Shown one piece after another: positions 6,971 to 13,056 of a stretch of 13,058 bases of DNA. The notes under the pieces were generated by a model. It worked only from the letters and a program-made list of their open reading frames with translations, made no database searches and had not been told where the DNA came from. A program made the translations under genes and the position numbers. Each line of letters begins with the position of its first letter. The stretch's first letter is position 1. This stretch comes from Clostridiales bacterium (lineage in GTDB: Bacteria; Bacillota; Clostridia; Oscillospirales; Acutalibacteraceae): the NCBI GenBank assembly GCA_012511005.1, contig JAAZGX010000215.1, positions 1-13,058 on the forward strand, in the 5' to 3' direction.

Positions 6971-7523
6971 TTTTGACAATACAATTTATGACGGCGAAAG
7001 CGCCATGGATTTCTTTTTCTTTTACTTAAAACGCGACCCTTCACTGTTTAAGTATATGCCAAAAGTTTTTCACGCCTTATATAAATATAAGCGCGGTAAT
7101 GTTACATTGGAGGAAGCTATTAACGATTACGGCGATACGGTAAGCGATTACTTTGTAACAATAACTGATATTGACAGTATTGTATGCGACTTTTGGGACA
7201 AACACGAAAAAAATATAAAGCCATTTTACCGTGAAATTCAAAAGGAGGACGATTTAATTATATCCGGCTCGCCTGAATTCAATTTAGAGGAAATATGCAA
7301 AAGGCTTGGAATTAATCACTATATCGGCTCTGTAATTGATTTTGAAACAGGTGAATTCAAAAGGTTTAATTTTAAAGAAAATAAGGTTAAAGCTTTTAAC
7401 GAGCTTTACCCGGGACACGAAATAGATGATTTTTATACGGACTCACTTCATGATTTATCTTTAATCGAGCTTTCTAAAAATGCTTATTTCGTTAAAGGCA
7501 ATAAAATCACAAAAATAAAATAG
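6957..7523 (+). CDS. HAD-IB family phosphatase (phosphoserine phosphatase-like)
   Basis: Small soluble hydrolase of the haloacid dehalogenase superfamily, subfamily IB, 188 residues from the TTG start. The catalytic motif I is DFDNT (5-9), with nucleophile Asp5 and acid/base Asp7. Motif II is in IISGS (101-105), motif III is a Lys in FKENKVK (about 139-145), and motif IV is DSLHD (162-166), the Mg2+-binding acids. The helical cap lies between motifs I and II. Such proteins hydrolyse small phosphomonoesters; the substrate here is unknown. The gene overlaps the end of the MFS permease by 14 bp and ends just before a strong terminator, so it is the third gene of the sigG operon. Pairing with an OPA-like permease suggests handling of a phosphorylated metabolite, which is inference. 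The other possible start is ATG 6954; a GTG at 6936 is less likely. Confidence 0.85.
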   Translation: MNVYDFDNTIYDGESAMDFFFFYLKRDPSLFKYMPKVFHALYKYKRGNVTLEEAINDYGDTVSDYFVTITDIDSIVCDFWDKHEKNIKPFYREIQKEDDLIISGSPEFNLEEICKRLGINHYIGSVIDFETGEFKRFNFKENKVKAFNELYPGHEIDDFYTDSLHDLSLIELSKNAYFVKGNKITKIK

Positions 7524-7537
7524 CTTGTTCTTTCCCC

Positions 7538-7578
7538 GCTCCCCTTCTCATACAATTTGTAGAGAAGGGAGCTTTTTT
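7538..7578 (+). terminator. Strong intrinsic terminator ending the sigG operon
   Basis: GCTCCCCTTCTC (7538-7549) pairs with GAGAAGGGAGC (7562-7572) with a single bulged C. The apical TACA/TGTA can extend the stem, and TTTTTT follows at 7573-7578. The loop side contains CATACAAT (7549-7556), which matches a sigma-E -10 element. Confidence 0.88.
7549..7556 (+). promoter_or_regulatory. Possible sigma-E -10 element upstream of yabP
   Basis: CATACAAT matches the Bacillus sigma-E -10 consensus (CATACAMT) exactly and lies 60 nt before the yabP ATG. In B. subtilis yabP and yabQ belong to the mother-cell sigma-E regulon. No good sigma-E -35 (KMATATT) sits 14-15 bp upstream; the bases there are TTGTTCTTT. 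The match may therefore be chance. Confidence 0.3.
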
Positions 7579-7616
7579 ATTTTGCACCCTTTCTATAAAG
7601 AAAGGAATGGTTTTTT

Positions 7617-7898
7617 ATGACAGAGGAAAAAAAGGGGTTCAATATACCGCACAACTGCATACTTGAAGACAGGCGTATTTTATCAATATCCGGCGTATCG
7701 GATGTGGACAGCTTTGACGAGCAGACCGTGACCGTTTTCACAGATTTGGGAGAACTTACTATAAAAGGGCATGAGCTTCACATAACGCGCCTTTCCGTTG
7801 ATGTCGGCGAACTTGTAGTCGAGGGAAAAATTCAAGCATTGTCATATACAGATGCCCAGCCAAAATCCGCAGGCTTTTTATCAAAGGTATTCAGATAA
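7617..7898 (+). CDS. yabP: Sporulation protein YabP
   Basis: Small soluble protein of 93 residues in the YabP/YqfC family, needed for normal sporulation and associated with the spore coat/cortex programme in B. subtilis; its biochemical role is not known. The family pattern is visible: ILSISGVSDVDSFDE (21-35), a TDLGELTIKGHELHITRL strand block (42-59), then VDVGELVVEGKIQALSY (61-77). A short polar tail ends in FLSKVFR. The ATG follows AAAGGA (7601-7606) at 10 nt. It is the first gene of a yabP-yabQ-divIC-yabR run in the same order as in Bacillus, and yabQ begins 4 nt after its stop. Confidence 0.92.
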   Translation: MTEEKKGFNIPHNCILEDRRILSISGVSDVDSFDEQTVTVFTDLGELTIKGHELHITRLSVDVGELVVEGKIQALSYTDAQPKSAGFLSKVFR

Positions 7899-7902
7899 AA
7901 TT

Positions 7903-8430
7903 ATGTATACTTTTGCTATTAGCGAGCATCTCAAAATTTTCTTCTTATCTTTAGGAATGGGTTTTCTTCTCGGCGTGCTTTATGATATTATTAGAATTAT
8001 CCGCCTTATCGTTTCTAAGGGTAAGGCGGCGGTATTTGTTTTTGACTTTTTATACATTGTCGTGTCTGCACTTCTTACATATTTATTTATTATTGCCGTT
8101 AATATGGGCGCCGTAAGAGCCTATATTATTATTGCACAATTGCTCGGTTTTTTCTTTTACTATATTTCATTTGGAATAGCCGTTAAAAGGATTAGCGAAA
8201 AAATAGCAGAGCTTATAAAAAGCTTTTTCTCAAAGCTATACCGCATAATAAAAAGACCTTTCATATTCATTTTTGCCGCTATTAAAAGAAAAAAGTCGAA
8301 AATAAAGGTTTTTTTAAGTAAAAAGTCGCATAAAACCAAAAATAACTTGAAAAAACTATTGCATCTTACTAAAGTTTTGTTGTATAATTTTATTGGTATA
8401 TTTTCTTCGTCCAAAAAAGCAAGAAAGTGA
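7903..8430 (+). CDS. yabQ: Spore cortex biosynthesis protein YabQ
   Basis: Membrane protein of 175 residues. In B. subtilis YabQ is required for cortex formation and sits in the forespore outer membrane. Hydrophobic segments lie near residues 10-28, 43-65 and 72-95. The first is followed by GVLYDIIRIIRLIV (24-37), the family signature around the G..YD..R motif. A very Lys-rich C-terminal half (about 96-175) includes one more hydrophobic patch near 120-127. I chose ATG 7903, 4 nt after the yabP stop. An in-frame ATG at 7852, inside yabP, has no ribosome binding site and would add a polar 17-residue extension. The binding site for 7903 is weak (AAAGG, 7883-7887, 15 nt away), so translational coupling to yabP is likely. 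Confidence 0.88.
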   Translation: MYTFAISEHLKIFFLSLGMGFLLGVLYDIIRIIRLIVSKGKAAVFVFDFLYIVVSALLTYLFIIAVNMGAVRAYIIIAQLLGFFFYYISFGIAVKRISEKIAELIKSFFSKLYRIIKRPFIFIFAAIKRKKSKIKVFLSKKSHKTKNNLKKLLHLTKVLLYNFIGIFSSSKKARK

Positions 8431-8437
8431 ACTACCG

Positions 8438-8755
8438 ATGAATAAAAAAAACACTAAAAAAACAAAAACACAAAAACACCCTGTCGGAATCATCATTACA
8501 GTGATGACTCTTACAGCATTTCTATATTTAATCTTTACATTTGCAAGCCTTCGCTCCGATATGAAAGATAAGAAGGAAAAACTATTAAATCTTTCTGCTC
8601 AATATGAACAGCAAGTCGCCGAAAACAATGAGCTTCAAAAGCTAATTGATGATGGTAATGAGCGTCAATATATTGAGCATATTGCAAGGCAGCAACGCGG
8701 ATATGTATACCCCGATGAAAGGGTATATTACGATATTACACCGGGGTCATATTAA
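8438..8755 (+). CDS. divIC: Septum formation initiator, DivIC/FtsB family
   Basis: Bitopic cell-division protein of 105 residues that in the family forms a complex with FtsL and DivIB/FtsQ at the septum. A basic cytoplasmic N-terminus (1-15, mostly Lys, Asn and Thr) precedes one transmembrane helix at about 17-37. A coiled-coil-like stretch (about 40-70, LRSDMKDKKEKLLNLSAQYE onward) follows, ending in the conserved IEHIARQQRGYVYPDERVYY (79-98). The ATG at 8438 lies 7 nt after the yabQ stop, and its weak ribosome site AAAGTGA overlaps the end of yabQ. A TTG at 8393 in the same frame would overlap yabQ and add 15 residues; I consider it unlikely. Gene order supports divIC. Confidence 0.9.
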   Translation: MNKKNTKKTKTQKHPVGIIITVMTLTAFLYLIFTFASLRSDMKDKKEKLLNLSAQYEQQVAENNELQKLIDDGNERQYIEHIARQQRGYVYPDERVYYDITPGSY

Positions 8756-8784
8756 ATTTATTCTTTGAAAGGATTACTGCATTT

Positions 8785-9255
8785 ATGTCAGTTGAGGTCG
8801 GCGAGGTACTTAAAGGGAAGGTTACCGGTATAACAAGCTTTGGAGCTTTTGTGGAATTGCCGGATGGTTCTTCGGGAATGGTTCACATATCTGAAGTATC
8901 TAATTCATTTATTAAAGATATCAGAGATGAACTAACCGAGGAGCAAGAAGTTACGGTTAAGGTTATGGAGATTAACGACAAAGGAAAAATTGGGCTTTCA
9001 ATTAAAAAAGCGCTTCCTGAAACTAAATCTCAACATTATGACAAACCTAAAAACAGCGGCAGGCAACGGGGCGGCAAGCCTAATGTATGGACCGGTCAAA
9101 CACCTAAATATGATGCTAGAAATATGTCATTTGAGGATATGATGGCAAGCTTTAAAACGGTCAGTGAAGAAAAAATCAGTGACTTAAAGCGTTCAAATAT
9201 AGCAAAACGCGGCTCCTCCCCTCCAAAACGGGGCGGCGGAAACGGAAGGCAATAA
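8785..9255 (+). CDS. yabR: S1-domain RNA-binding protein, YabR-like
   Basis: Soluble protein of 156 residues. An N-terminal S1 (OB-fold) domain covers about residues 4-76: VGEVLKGKVTGITSFGAFVEL (5-25), then GSSGMVHISEVS (28-39) and NDKGKIGLSIKKA (64-76). These are the standard single-stranded RNA-binding strands. The rest is a low-complexity basic tail (RQRGGKP, KRGSSPPKRGGGNGRQ) interrupted by a short acidic helix, NMSFEDMMASFK (112-123), which resembles the tails of YabR and general stress protein 13. Role not established; RNA or ribosome association is likely from the family. The ATG follows GAAAGGA (8767-8773) at 11 nt. It is the last gene of the yabP operon and ends before a terminator. 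The Bacillus neighbour spoIIE does not follow. Confidence 0.87.
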   Translation: MSVEVGEVLKGKVTGITSFGAFVELPDGSSGMVHISEVSNSFIKDIRDELTEEQEVTVKVMEINDKGKIGLSIKKALPETKSQHYDKPKNSGRQRGGKPNVWTGQTPKYDARNMSFEDMMASFKTVSEEKISDLKRSNIAKRGSSPPKRGGGNGRQ

Positions 9256-9271
9256 TAGTTATAATATCAAT

Positions 9272-9300
9272 AAAAGGTGACGATAGCGTCGCCTTTTTTT
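9272..9300 (+). terminator. Intrinsic terminator after yabR
   Basis: An 11-bp stem, AAAAGGTGACG (9272-9282) with CGTCGCCTTTT (9287-9297) including one T:G pair, has a 4-nt ATAG loop and runs into further Ts up to 9300. It leaves only 12 nt before the fumarase ATG, so the fumarase ribosome binding site begins right at the end of the T-run. Confidence 0.85.
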
Positions 9301-9312
9301 AGAGGTGAAATT

Positions 9313-10155
9313 ATGCGGGAAATTAGCGTGAGGCTTATTAAAGATACGGTGCGCCGTCTTTTTTATGACGCAAACCATATATTGCCGAATAGCCTTGCCG
9401 AAAAAATTAAAGAGCAGGAAAAAATAGAGAGTAATGATATTGCGAAAGAAGTCTTCCGTGATATGATAGAAAATATACGCGTTGCTAAACAACTTGATAT
9501 ACCGCTATGTCAAGACACGGGTATGGCTGTTGTTTTTATTGACATAGGGCAAGATGTTCACTTTATTGACGGTAGTCTTTATGAAGCAATTAATGACGGC
9601 GTAAAAGAGGCGTATGTAGGCGGGCTTCTTCGCCTTTCTGTCGTATGTGACCCTATAAGGCGTATAAATACGAATGACAATACTCCCGCTATTATTCACA
9701 CTACTATTACAGATGGCGACAAAGTAAAAATTACGGCAGTCCCAAAAGGATTTGGCAGTGAAAATAAAAGCAGACTTCGTATGCTTTCACCGTCGTCAAG
9801 CGAGGATGATATTGTAAACTTTGTTATTGAAACCGTAAAAAAAGCCGGCTCAAACTCCTGCCCGCCTTTTGTTTTGGGAATTGGCATAGGCAGTGACTTT
9901 GAGGGAGTGGCTTTGCTGTCTAAGAAAGCCTTGTGCCGTGACATTTCTAAAGGAAATGAGGATAGCCTTTATGCTAAACTTGAGCAGCGTATCCTTAATG
10001 AAGTTAATAATCTAAATATAGGACCGCAAGGATTTGGCGGGGACTGCACGGCGCTTGCCGTACATATAGAAGCTGCGCCTACGCATATAGCAGGTCTGCC
10101 TGCGGCAGTTAATATCGGCTGCCATGCCGCACGCCACGCTACTGCTATTATATAG
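9313..10155 (+). CDS. Class I fumarate hydratase, alpha subunit
   Basis: Iron-sulfur hydro-lyase catalytic subunit (FumA N-terminal/TtdA type) of 280 residues. With its beta subunit it interconverts fumarate and malate; L-tartrate dehydratase is a close alternative. The three [4Fe-4S] ligands are identifiable as C66 (PLCQDTG), C183 (NSCPPFVLGIGIGSDFEG) and C270 (NIGCHAARHA). Their spacings of 117 and 87 resemble those of class I fumarases. The family segment GGDCTALAVHIEAAPTHIAGLPAAVN (242-267) is present. The ATG at 9313 has AGAGGTGA (9301-9308) 4 nt upstream. A GTG at 9277 in frame lies inside the terminator stem and is rejected. The beta subunit normally follows immediately, but the next gene is hpf. 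No promoter is obvious, so transcription may come by readthrough of the yabR terminator or from inside yabR. Confidence 0.92.
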   Translation: MREISVRLIKDTVRRLFYDANHILPNSLAEKIKEQEKIESNDIAKEVFRDMIENIRVAKQLDIPLCQDTGMAVVFIDIGQDVHFIDGSLYEAINDGVKEAYVGGLLRLSVVCDPIRRINTNDNTPAIIHTTITDGDKVKITAVPKGFGSENKSRLRMLSPSSSEDDIVNFVIETVKKAGSNSCPPFVLGIGIGSDFEGVALLSKKALCRDISKGNEDSLYAKLEQRILNEVNNLNIGPQGFGGDCTALAVHIEAAPTHIAGLPAAVNIGCHAARHATAII

Positions 10156-10186
10156 TACTCTTTTTGTATATTTTACCTAAAAGCCT

Positions 10187-10215
10187 TTGACATTTCGCTG
10201 TTTACATGGTATTAT
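10187..10215 (+). promoter_or_regulatory. Near-consensus sigma-A promoter of hpf
   Basis: TTGACA (10187-10192), a 17-bp spacer, then TATTAT (10210-10215), with TG of an extended -10 at 10207-10208. This is among the best promoter matches in the window. The start site would fall near 10221-10223, exactly where a perfect inverted repeat begins. Confidence 0.8.
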
Positions 10216-10220
10216 TTGTG

Positions 10221-10240
10221 TAGAAACACTATCGTTTCTA
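10221..10240. repeat. Perfect 7-6-7 inverted repeat at the hpf transcription start
   Basis: TAGAAAC (10221-10227) and GTTTCTA (10234-10240) are exact inverted copies around ACTATC. The repeat lies 5 bp downstream of the -10, over the expected +1. It may be an operator that blocks initiation or a small 5' hairpin on the mRNA. I do not recognise the binding protein, and it does not fit the Gram-positive LexA box GAAC-N4-GTTC. Confidence 0.6.
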
Positions 10241-10265
10241 ACAACAAGAAAGGGATGAGCATTTA

Positions 10266-10793
10266 ATGGATATTACTATTGTAGGCCGCAAATGCACTAT
10301 CAGAGACTCATTCAAAGAAAGGGTTGAAAAGAAGCTTTCAAGAATAAAAAGAATTTTTGGTGACAATTCCTCTGCAAAAGTAACGGTTACAGTCGAAAAA
10401 ACATACCAATCTGTTGAGATTACCGTTACTAAGGGCGGCATGATTTTCCGCGCTGAAGAAAGAGCAATAAGTATGAACGATGCCCTTGACGCCTGCGTAG
10501 ACGCACTTGTTCGTCAAATCCGTAAAAATAAAACGAAACTTGAAAAAAGAATTCGCCAAGGTGCGTTAGATGACTTATCAGAGGCAGATTTCCCCGATGA
10601 AGAAATCGAATTTGATTTAGTAAGGGTAAAAAGCATATCCCTTAAACCGCAAAGTGTTGATGAGGCAATTTTACAGATGAATATGCTTGACCACCTTTTT
10701 TATATGTTTCAAAACTCCTCATCAAATCATATAAATGTCGTTTACCGTCGTAAAGACGGCGGATACGGCTTAATTGTGCCGGATATTGAATAA
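10266..10793 (+). CDS. hpf: Ribosome hibernation-promoting factor, long form
   Basis: Cytoplasmic ribosome-binding protein of 175 residues that in Firmicutes dimerises 70S ribosomes into inactive 100S particles in stationary phase or stress. The N-terminal S30AE domain (about 1-100) starts MDITIVGRKCTIRDSFKERV and has the helix with NDALDACVDALVRQIRK (71-87). An acidic linker (102-118) leads to the C-terminal dimerisation domain (about 120-175), with VKSISLKPQSVDEAILQM (121-138), FYMFQN (145-150) and INVVYRRKDGGYGLIVP (156-172). That makes it the long form. The ATG follows AAAGGG (10249-10254). It is monocistronic between its own promoter and a strong hairpin terminator. Confidence 0.96.
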   Translation: MDITIVGRKCTIRDSFKERVEKKLSRIKRIFGDNSSAKVTVTVEKTYQSVEITVTKGGMIFRAEERAISMNDALDACVDALVRQIRKNKTKLEKRIRQGALDDLSEADFPDEEIEFDLVRVKSISLKPQSVDEAILQMNMLDHLFYMFQNSSSNHINVVYRRKDGGYGLIVPDIE

Positions 10794-10805
10794 TTTTAAT
10801 AATTT

Positions 10806-10837
10806 CAGCCGCCTTAATCGGCGGCTGTTTTGTTTTA
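10806..10837 (+). terminator. Intrinsic terminator of hpf between convergent genes
   Basis: Perfect 8-bp stem CAGCCGCC (10806-10813) / GGCGGCTG (10820-10827), 6-nt loop, then TTTTGTTTTATT from 10828. The T-run overlaps the stop codon of the convergent ABC gene (10835-10837). On the minus strand the bases after the stem are AT-rich but lack a clean T-run, so it should work better for hpf than for the ABC gene. Confidence 0.9.
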
Positions 10838-11518
10838 TTCGTTAATACAATCTTCCGTAATTTTACCGTCATGTATTCGCACAATCCTCTTTGCTGTGGC
10901 GGCTATATCTGTATCGTGCGTAATCAGAATTACTGTTCTCCCCTCTTGTGACAATTCTTCCAATATCCTCATAACCTCCTCGCCTGAGCGCGAATCAAGG
11001 TTACCCGTAGGCTCGTCCGCTAAAATAATCGGCGGTCTTGCCGCAACTGCTCTTGCTATTGCAACTCTTTGCTGCTGCCCGCCCGAAAGCTGTGAGGGCA
11101 AGTGTTTTTTTCTGTTTGAAAGCCCCACCCTTTCAAGTGCATCTTGTGAAAGGATACGGCGCTCTGTTTCCTTCATACCTCTATAAACGAGCGGCAGTTC
11201 CACATTAGCCTCGGCAGTTAAACTTGAAATAAGGTTAAAGCCTTGAAATATAAAGCCTATTTCTCTGTTTCTTATATCAGAAAGTCTATCATCATCCATT
11301 GTTGAAACATCAATACCGTCAAGCAAATATGTCCCGTCAGTCGGAATATCAAGAAGTCCAAGCATATTCATAAATGTTGATTTCCCTGAGCCGGATTGAC
11401 CGACAATCGCTAAAAATTCACCTTTTTCGATAGTCAAAGAAACACCGTCAAGAGCCCTCACCTCATTTTCACCGGGATTATAAATCTTATACATATCTTT
11501 TATATCAATTAAGCTCAT
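10835..11518 (-). CDS. ABC transporter ATP-binding protein, MacB/LolD type
   Basis: Nucleotide-binding subunit of 227 residues for an ABC exporter of the FtsX/MacB-permease class. Walker A is GQSGSGKST (40-48), the Q-loop glutamine is Q92 in FIFQGFNLI, the signature is LSGGQ (144-148), Walker B is IILADEPTGNLD (164-175), and the switch histidine is H201. The NLD after Walker B and the RALDGVSLTIEKGEF start are typical of this subfamily (bacteriocin, peptide or lipoprotein export, cell-wall stress). No permease gene is adjacent: upstream is a kinase-like gene and downstream is the convergent hpf. The ATG follows AGGAGG (11525-11530) at 6 nt, with a strong promoter of its own. The transported substrate cannot be inferred. 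Confidence 0.93.
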   Translation of the reverse strand: MSLIDIKDMYKIYNPGENEVRALDGVSLTIEKGEFLAIVGQSGSGKSTFMNMLGLLDIPTDGTYLLDGIDVSTMDDDRLSDIRNREIGFIFQGFNLISSLTAEANVELPLVYRGMKETERRILSQDALERVGLSNRKKHLPSQLSGGQQQRVAIARAVAARPPIILADEPTGNLDSRSGEEVMRILEELSQEGRTVILITHDTDIAATAKRIVRIHDGKITEDCINE

Positions 11519-11541
11519 GCGGCGCCTCCTATAACCATTTA

Positions 11542-11570
11542 ATTGTACTCTCGTTTTTTTCTTATGTCAA
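11542..11570 (-). promoter_or_regulatory. Sigma-A promoter of the ABC ATPase gene
   Basis: On the minus strand TTGACA (11570-11565), a 17-bp spacer, then TACAAT (11547-11542). This gives a very short leader of about 15-20 nt, just enough for the AGGAGG ribosome site. It implies the ABC gene is transcribed independently of the upstream kinase-like gene. Confidence 0.75.
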
Positions 11571-11598
11571 TTAATAAATGATGAACACTGAAGCTCGT

Positions 11599-12147
11599 TT
11601 AGTCGTTTGTCTTCGTGCCCGTTATACTCAAACTTTTGTCTGTTATAATATTCTTCATAAGGGATATAAACATAGCCTTACTCTCTAAAATCAGTTTAGA
11701 ATTATCAAAAGTATAGTCATACGGGAAATCGCTTACACAATCGTCGGCATCGTTGCCGTATACTTCATTTTCGTCAATTCCGTTTCGTGTTATTAAAAGT
11801 GTCACAGGCTTATTATCTGCACTCCTTTTGAATTTCTCAATCTCCTCTTTTTCCCTTATATGAACAAAAAGCACTTCATTGTCGCTTTGTAAAAACTTTT
11901 TATACTGTAACATTAAGTAATTATTCGGCAAATCATTATATTCAATAAAAACACGCTTTAACCCCGCCAAAAATCGCCTTGCCTTTAAATCCTTTTCGCC
12001 TTGCCATCCGTACTGCGCGGCTATTTCCTTTATGGGCGTTATTGAGGACACATTTTGAGTTTTATATAGTTGTGCCGCCGCTTCACACAGCGTATCCTTG
12101 CCTACGGCACCTTTACCGTTTATTATAATACAAAGCTTATTGTCCAT
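11599..12147 (-). CDS. P-loop nucleotide-binding protein, dNMP-kinase-like
   Basis: Soluble protein of 182 residues with a P-loop at IIINGKGAVGKDT (7-19). The GKDT ending is characteristic of deoxynucleoside monophosphate kinases and related small kinases, and FVHIREKEEIEKF (94-106) resembles the segment after the NMP-binding region in that group. YDYTFDNS (143-150) resembles the C-terminal DNxG-type motif. Product and substrate are not established; adenylate-kinase-like or phosphomevalonate-kinase-like proteins share the fold. The ATG at 12147 has only a poor G-rich ribosome site (GGGTGTGGG, 12154-12162). A good promoter lies upstream on the same strand. Downstream, 80 bp separate it from the independently promoted ABC gene, with no terminator seen between. 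A conserved hypothetical kinase is the safest label. Confidence 0.75.
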   Translation of the reverse strand: MDNKLCIIINGKGAVGKDTLCEAAAQLYKTQNVSSITPIKEIAAQYGWQGEKDLKARRFLAGLKRVFIEYNDLPNNYLMLQYKKFLQSDNEVLFVHIREKEEIEKFKRSADNKPVTLLITRNGIDENEVYGNDADDCVSDFPYDYTFDNSKLILESKAMFISLMKNIITDKSLSITGTKTND

Positions 12148-12190
12148 TTATTTTCCCACACCCATTTAAATATACAAAATTAAAGTCTAT

Positions 12191-12220
12191 TTGACATCGC
12201 CTTATTAAAAATTATACAAT
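12191..12220 (+). promoter_or_regulatory. Predicted promoter of the methyltransferase gene
   Basis: TTGACA (12191-12196), an 18-bp spacer, then TACAAT (12215-12220), leaving a leader of about 95 nt. A perfect TATAAT at 12280-12285 is an alternative with a poor -35 and a much shorter leader. The two could be used as tandem promoters. Confidence 0.5.
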
Positions 12221-12239
12221 AAGAGTATAATTTTCGCAA
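12211..12239 (-). promoter_or_regulatory. Predicted promoter of the kinase-like gene
   Basis: On the minus strand TTGCGA (12239-12234), a 17-bp spacer, then a perfect TATAAT (12216-12211). The -10 overlaps the -10 of the divergent plus-strand promoter at 12191-12220. Confidence 0.6.
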
Positions 12240-12321
12240 CATATATTTACCTAAAGCTTATTATCGGCGTACCGTATTGTATAATATTATATTTTATGTT
12301 ATCTTTTTAGTGGTGATTTTA

Positions 12322-13056
12322 ATGCAAATCAATGATATGCGGACAGAAAAGCTCGCGCATAATATGGAAATATTCGTTTCTAAAAAACATGTGTTTACTT
12401 CCGATGCTCTTTTACTTGCTAACTTCGCAAGCCCTAAAAGAAAAGATAAGGCTTGCGACCTTGGCACGGGGTGCGGTATTATTCCTTTAATTTGGCATCG
12501 TGATTTCTCCCCGTCCGTCAATATTGGTGTTGAAATTAGTGAAAATGCCTGCTCTCTATTTAAAAATACGCTGGAGATAAATAACATTTCTGATAGAATA
12601 CAATGCATAAATGCTGATTTAAGACATATTGACGGTATTTTGCCATATGAATATTTTGATGTTGTTACAATAAATCCCCCTTATAAAAAAAGGAGCGCAG
12701 GAATAGCAAATGAAAATGAGGAGCAAAAGAATGCAAGACATGAATATAGCTGCACGCTCTCTGACGCTGTTTCGGCTGCGTATCATCTGCTTAAATTCGG
12801 CGGCAGGTTCGTGCTTTGCCACAGACCGGAACGATTGTGTGATATCTTCTTGGCTATGCGCGAAAACCACATAGAGCCGAAACGCTTGCGTGAAATAGTA
12901 CAACGAAAAGGCGGTGAACCCTCTTTAGTGTTAGTTGAGGGCAGAAAAGGCGGCAACGCCGGTATGAGAATATGCCCGATATTCTATATTGAAAATGAAG
13001 ACGGGAGCTATACGAAAGAAGCGGAGGATATATTCTACGCATACAAATATAAATGA
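12322..13056 (+). CDS. TrmN6/YabB-type tRNA (adenine-N6)-methyltransferase
   Basis: Class I SAM-dependent methyltransferase of 244 residues, close in size to B. subtilis YabB. Homologues act on tRNA1(Val) A37 (TrmN6/YfiC). The SAM-binding motif I is DLGTGCGIIPL (46-56), the acidic loop follows in VEIS (70-73), and the adenine-N6 catalytic motif IV is NPPY (118-121). ARHE (138-141) and the C-terminal EGRKGG.AGMRICPIFYIEN region are typical of YabB-like proteins. The ATG at 12322 follows GGTGAT (12312-12317). An in-frame ATG at 12277 would add a hydrophobic 15-residue stretch with no ribosome site; it lies in the promoter/leader and is rejected. The stop codon overlaps an ATG at the window edge. 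In many Firmicutes this gene precedes rsmI (yabC). Confidence 0.9.
   Translation: MQINDMRTEKLAHNMEIFVSKKHVFTSDALLLANFASPKRKDKACDLGTGCGIIPLIWHRDFSPSVNIGVEISENACSLFKNTLEINNISDRIQCINADLRHIDGILPYEYFDVVTINPPYKKRSAGIANENEEQKNARHEYSCTLSDAVSAAYHLLKFGGRFVLCHRPERLCDIFLAMRENHIEPKRLREIVQRKGGEPSLVLVEGRKGGNAGMRICPIFYIENEDGSYTKEAEDIFYAYKYK

Noticed and set aside
7852..7902. Longer YabQ start inside yabP
   Set aside because: It has no ribosome site and adds a polar stretch unlike YabQ. ATG 7903 follows directly after the yabP stop.
9277..9312. In-frame GTG extending the fumarase subunit by 12 residues
   Set aside because: It lies in the stem of the yabR terminator. ATG 9313 has a good ribosome site and a family-like start.
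10221..10240. LexA box at hpf
   Set aside because: The Gram-positive SOS box is GAAC-N4-GTTC; this dyad has different half-sites and spacing.
12277..12321. Upstream ATG giving the methyltransferase a hydrophobic N-terminus like a signal peptide
   Set aside because: It has no ribosome binding site and overlaps the candidate TATAAT at 12280. Family members begin near the ATG at 12322, which has GGTGAT in front.
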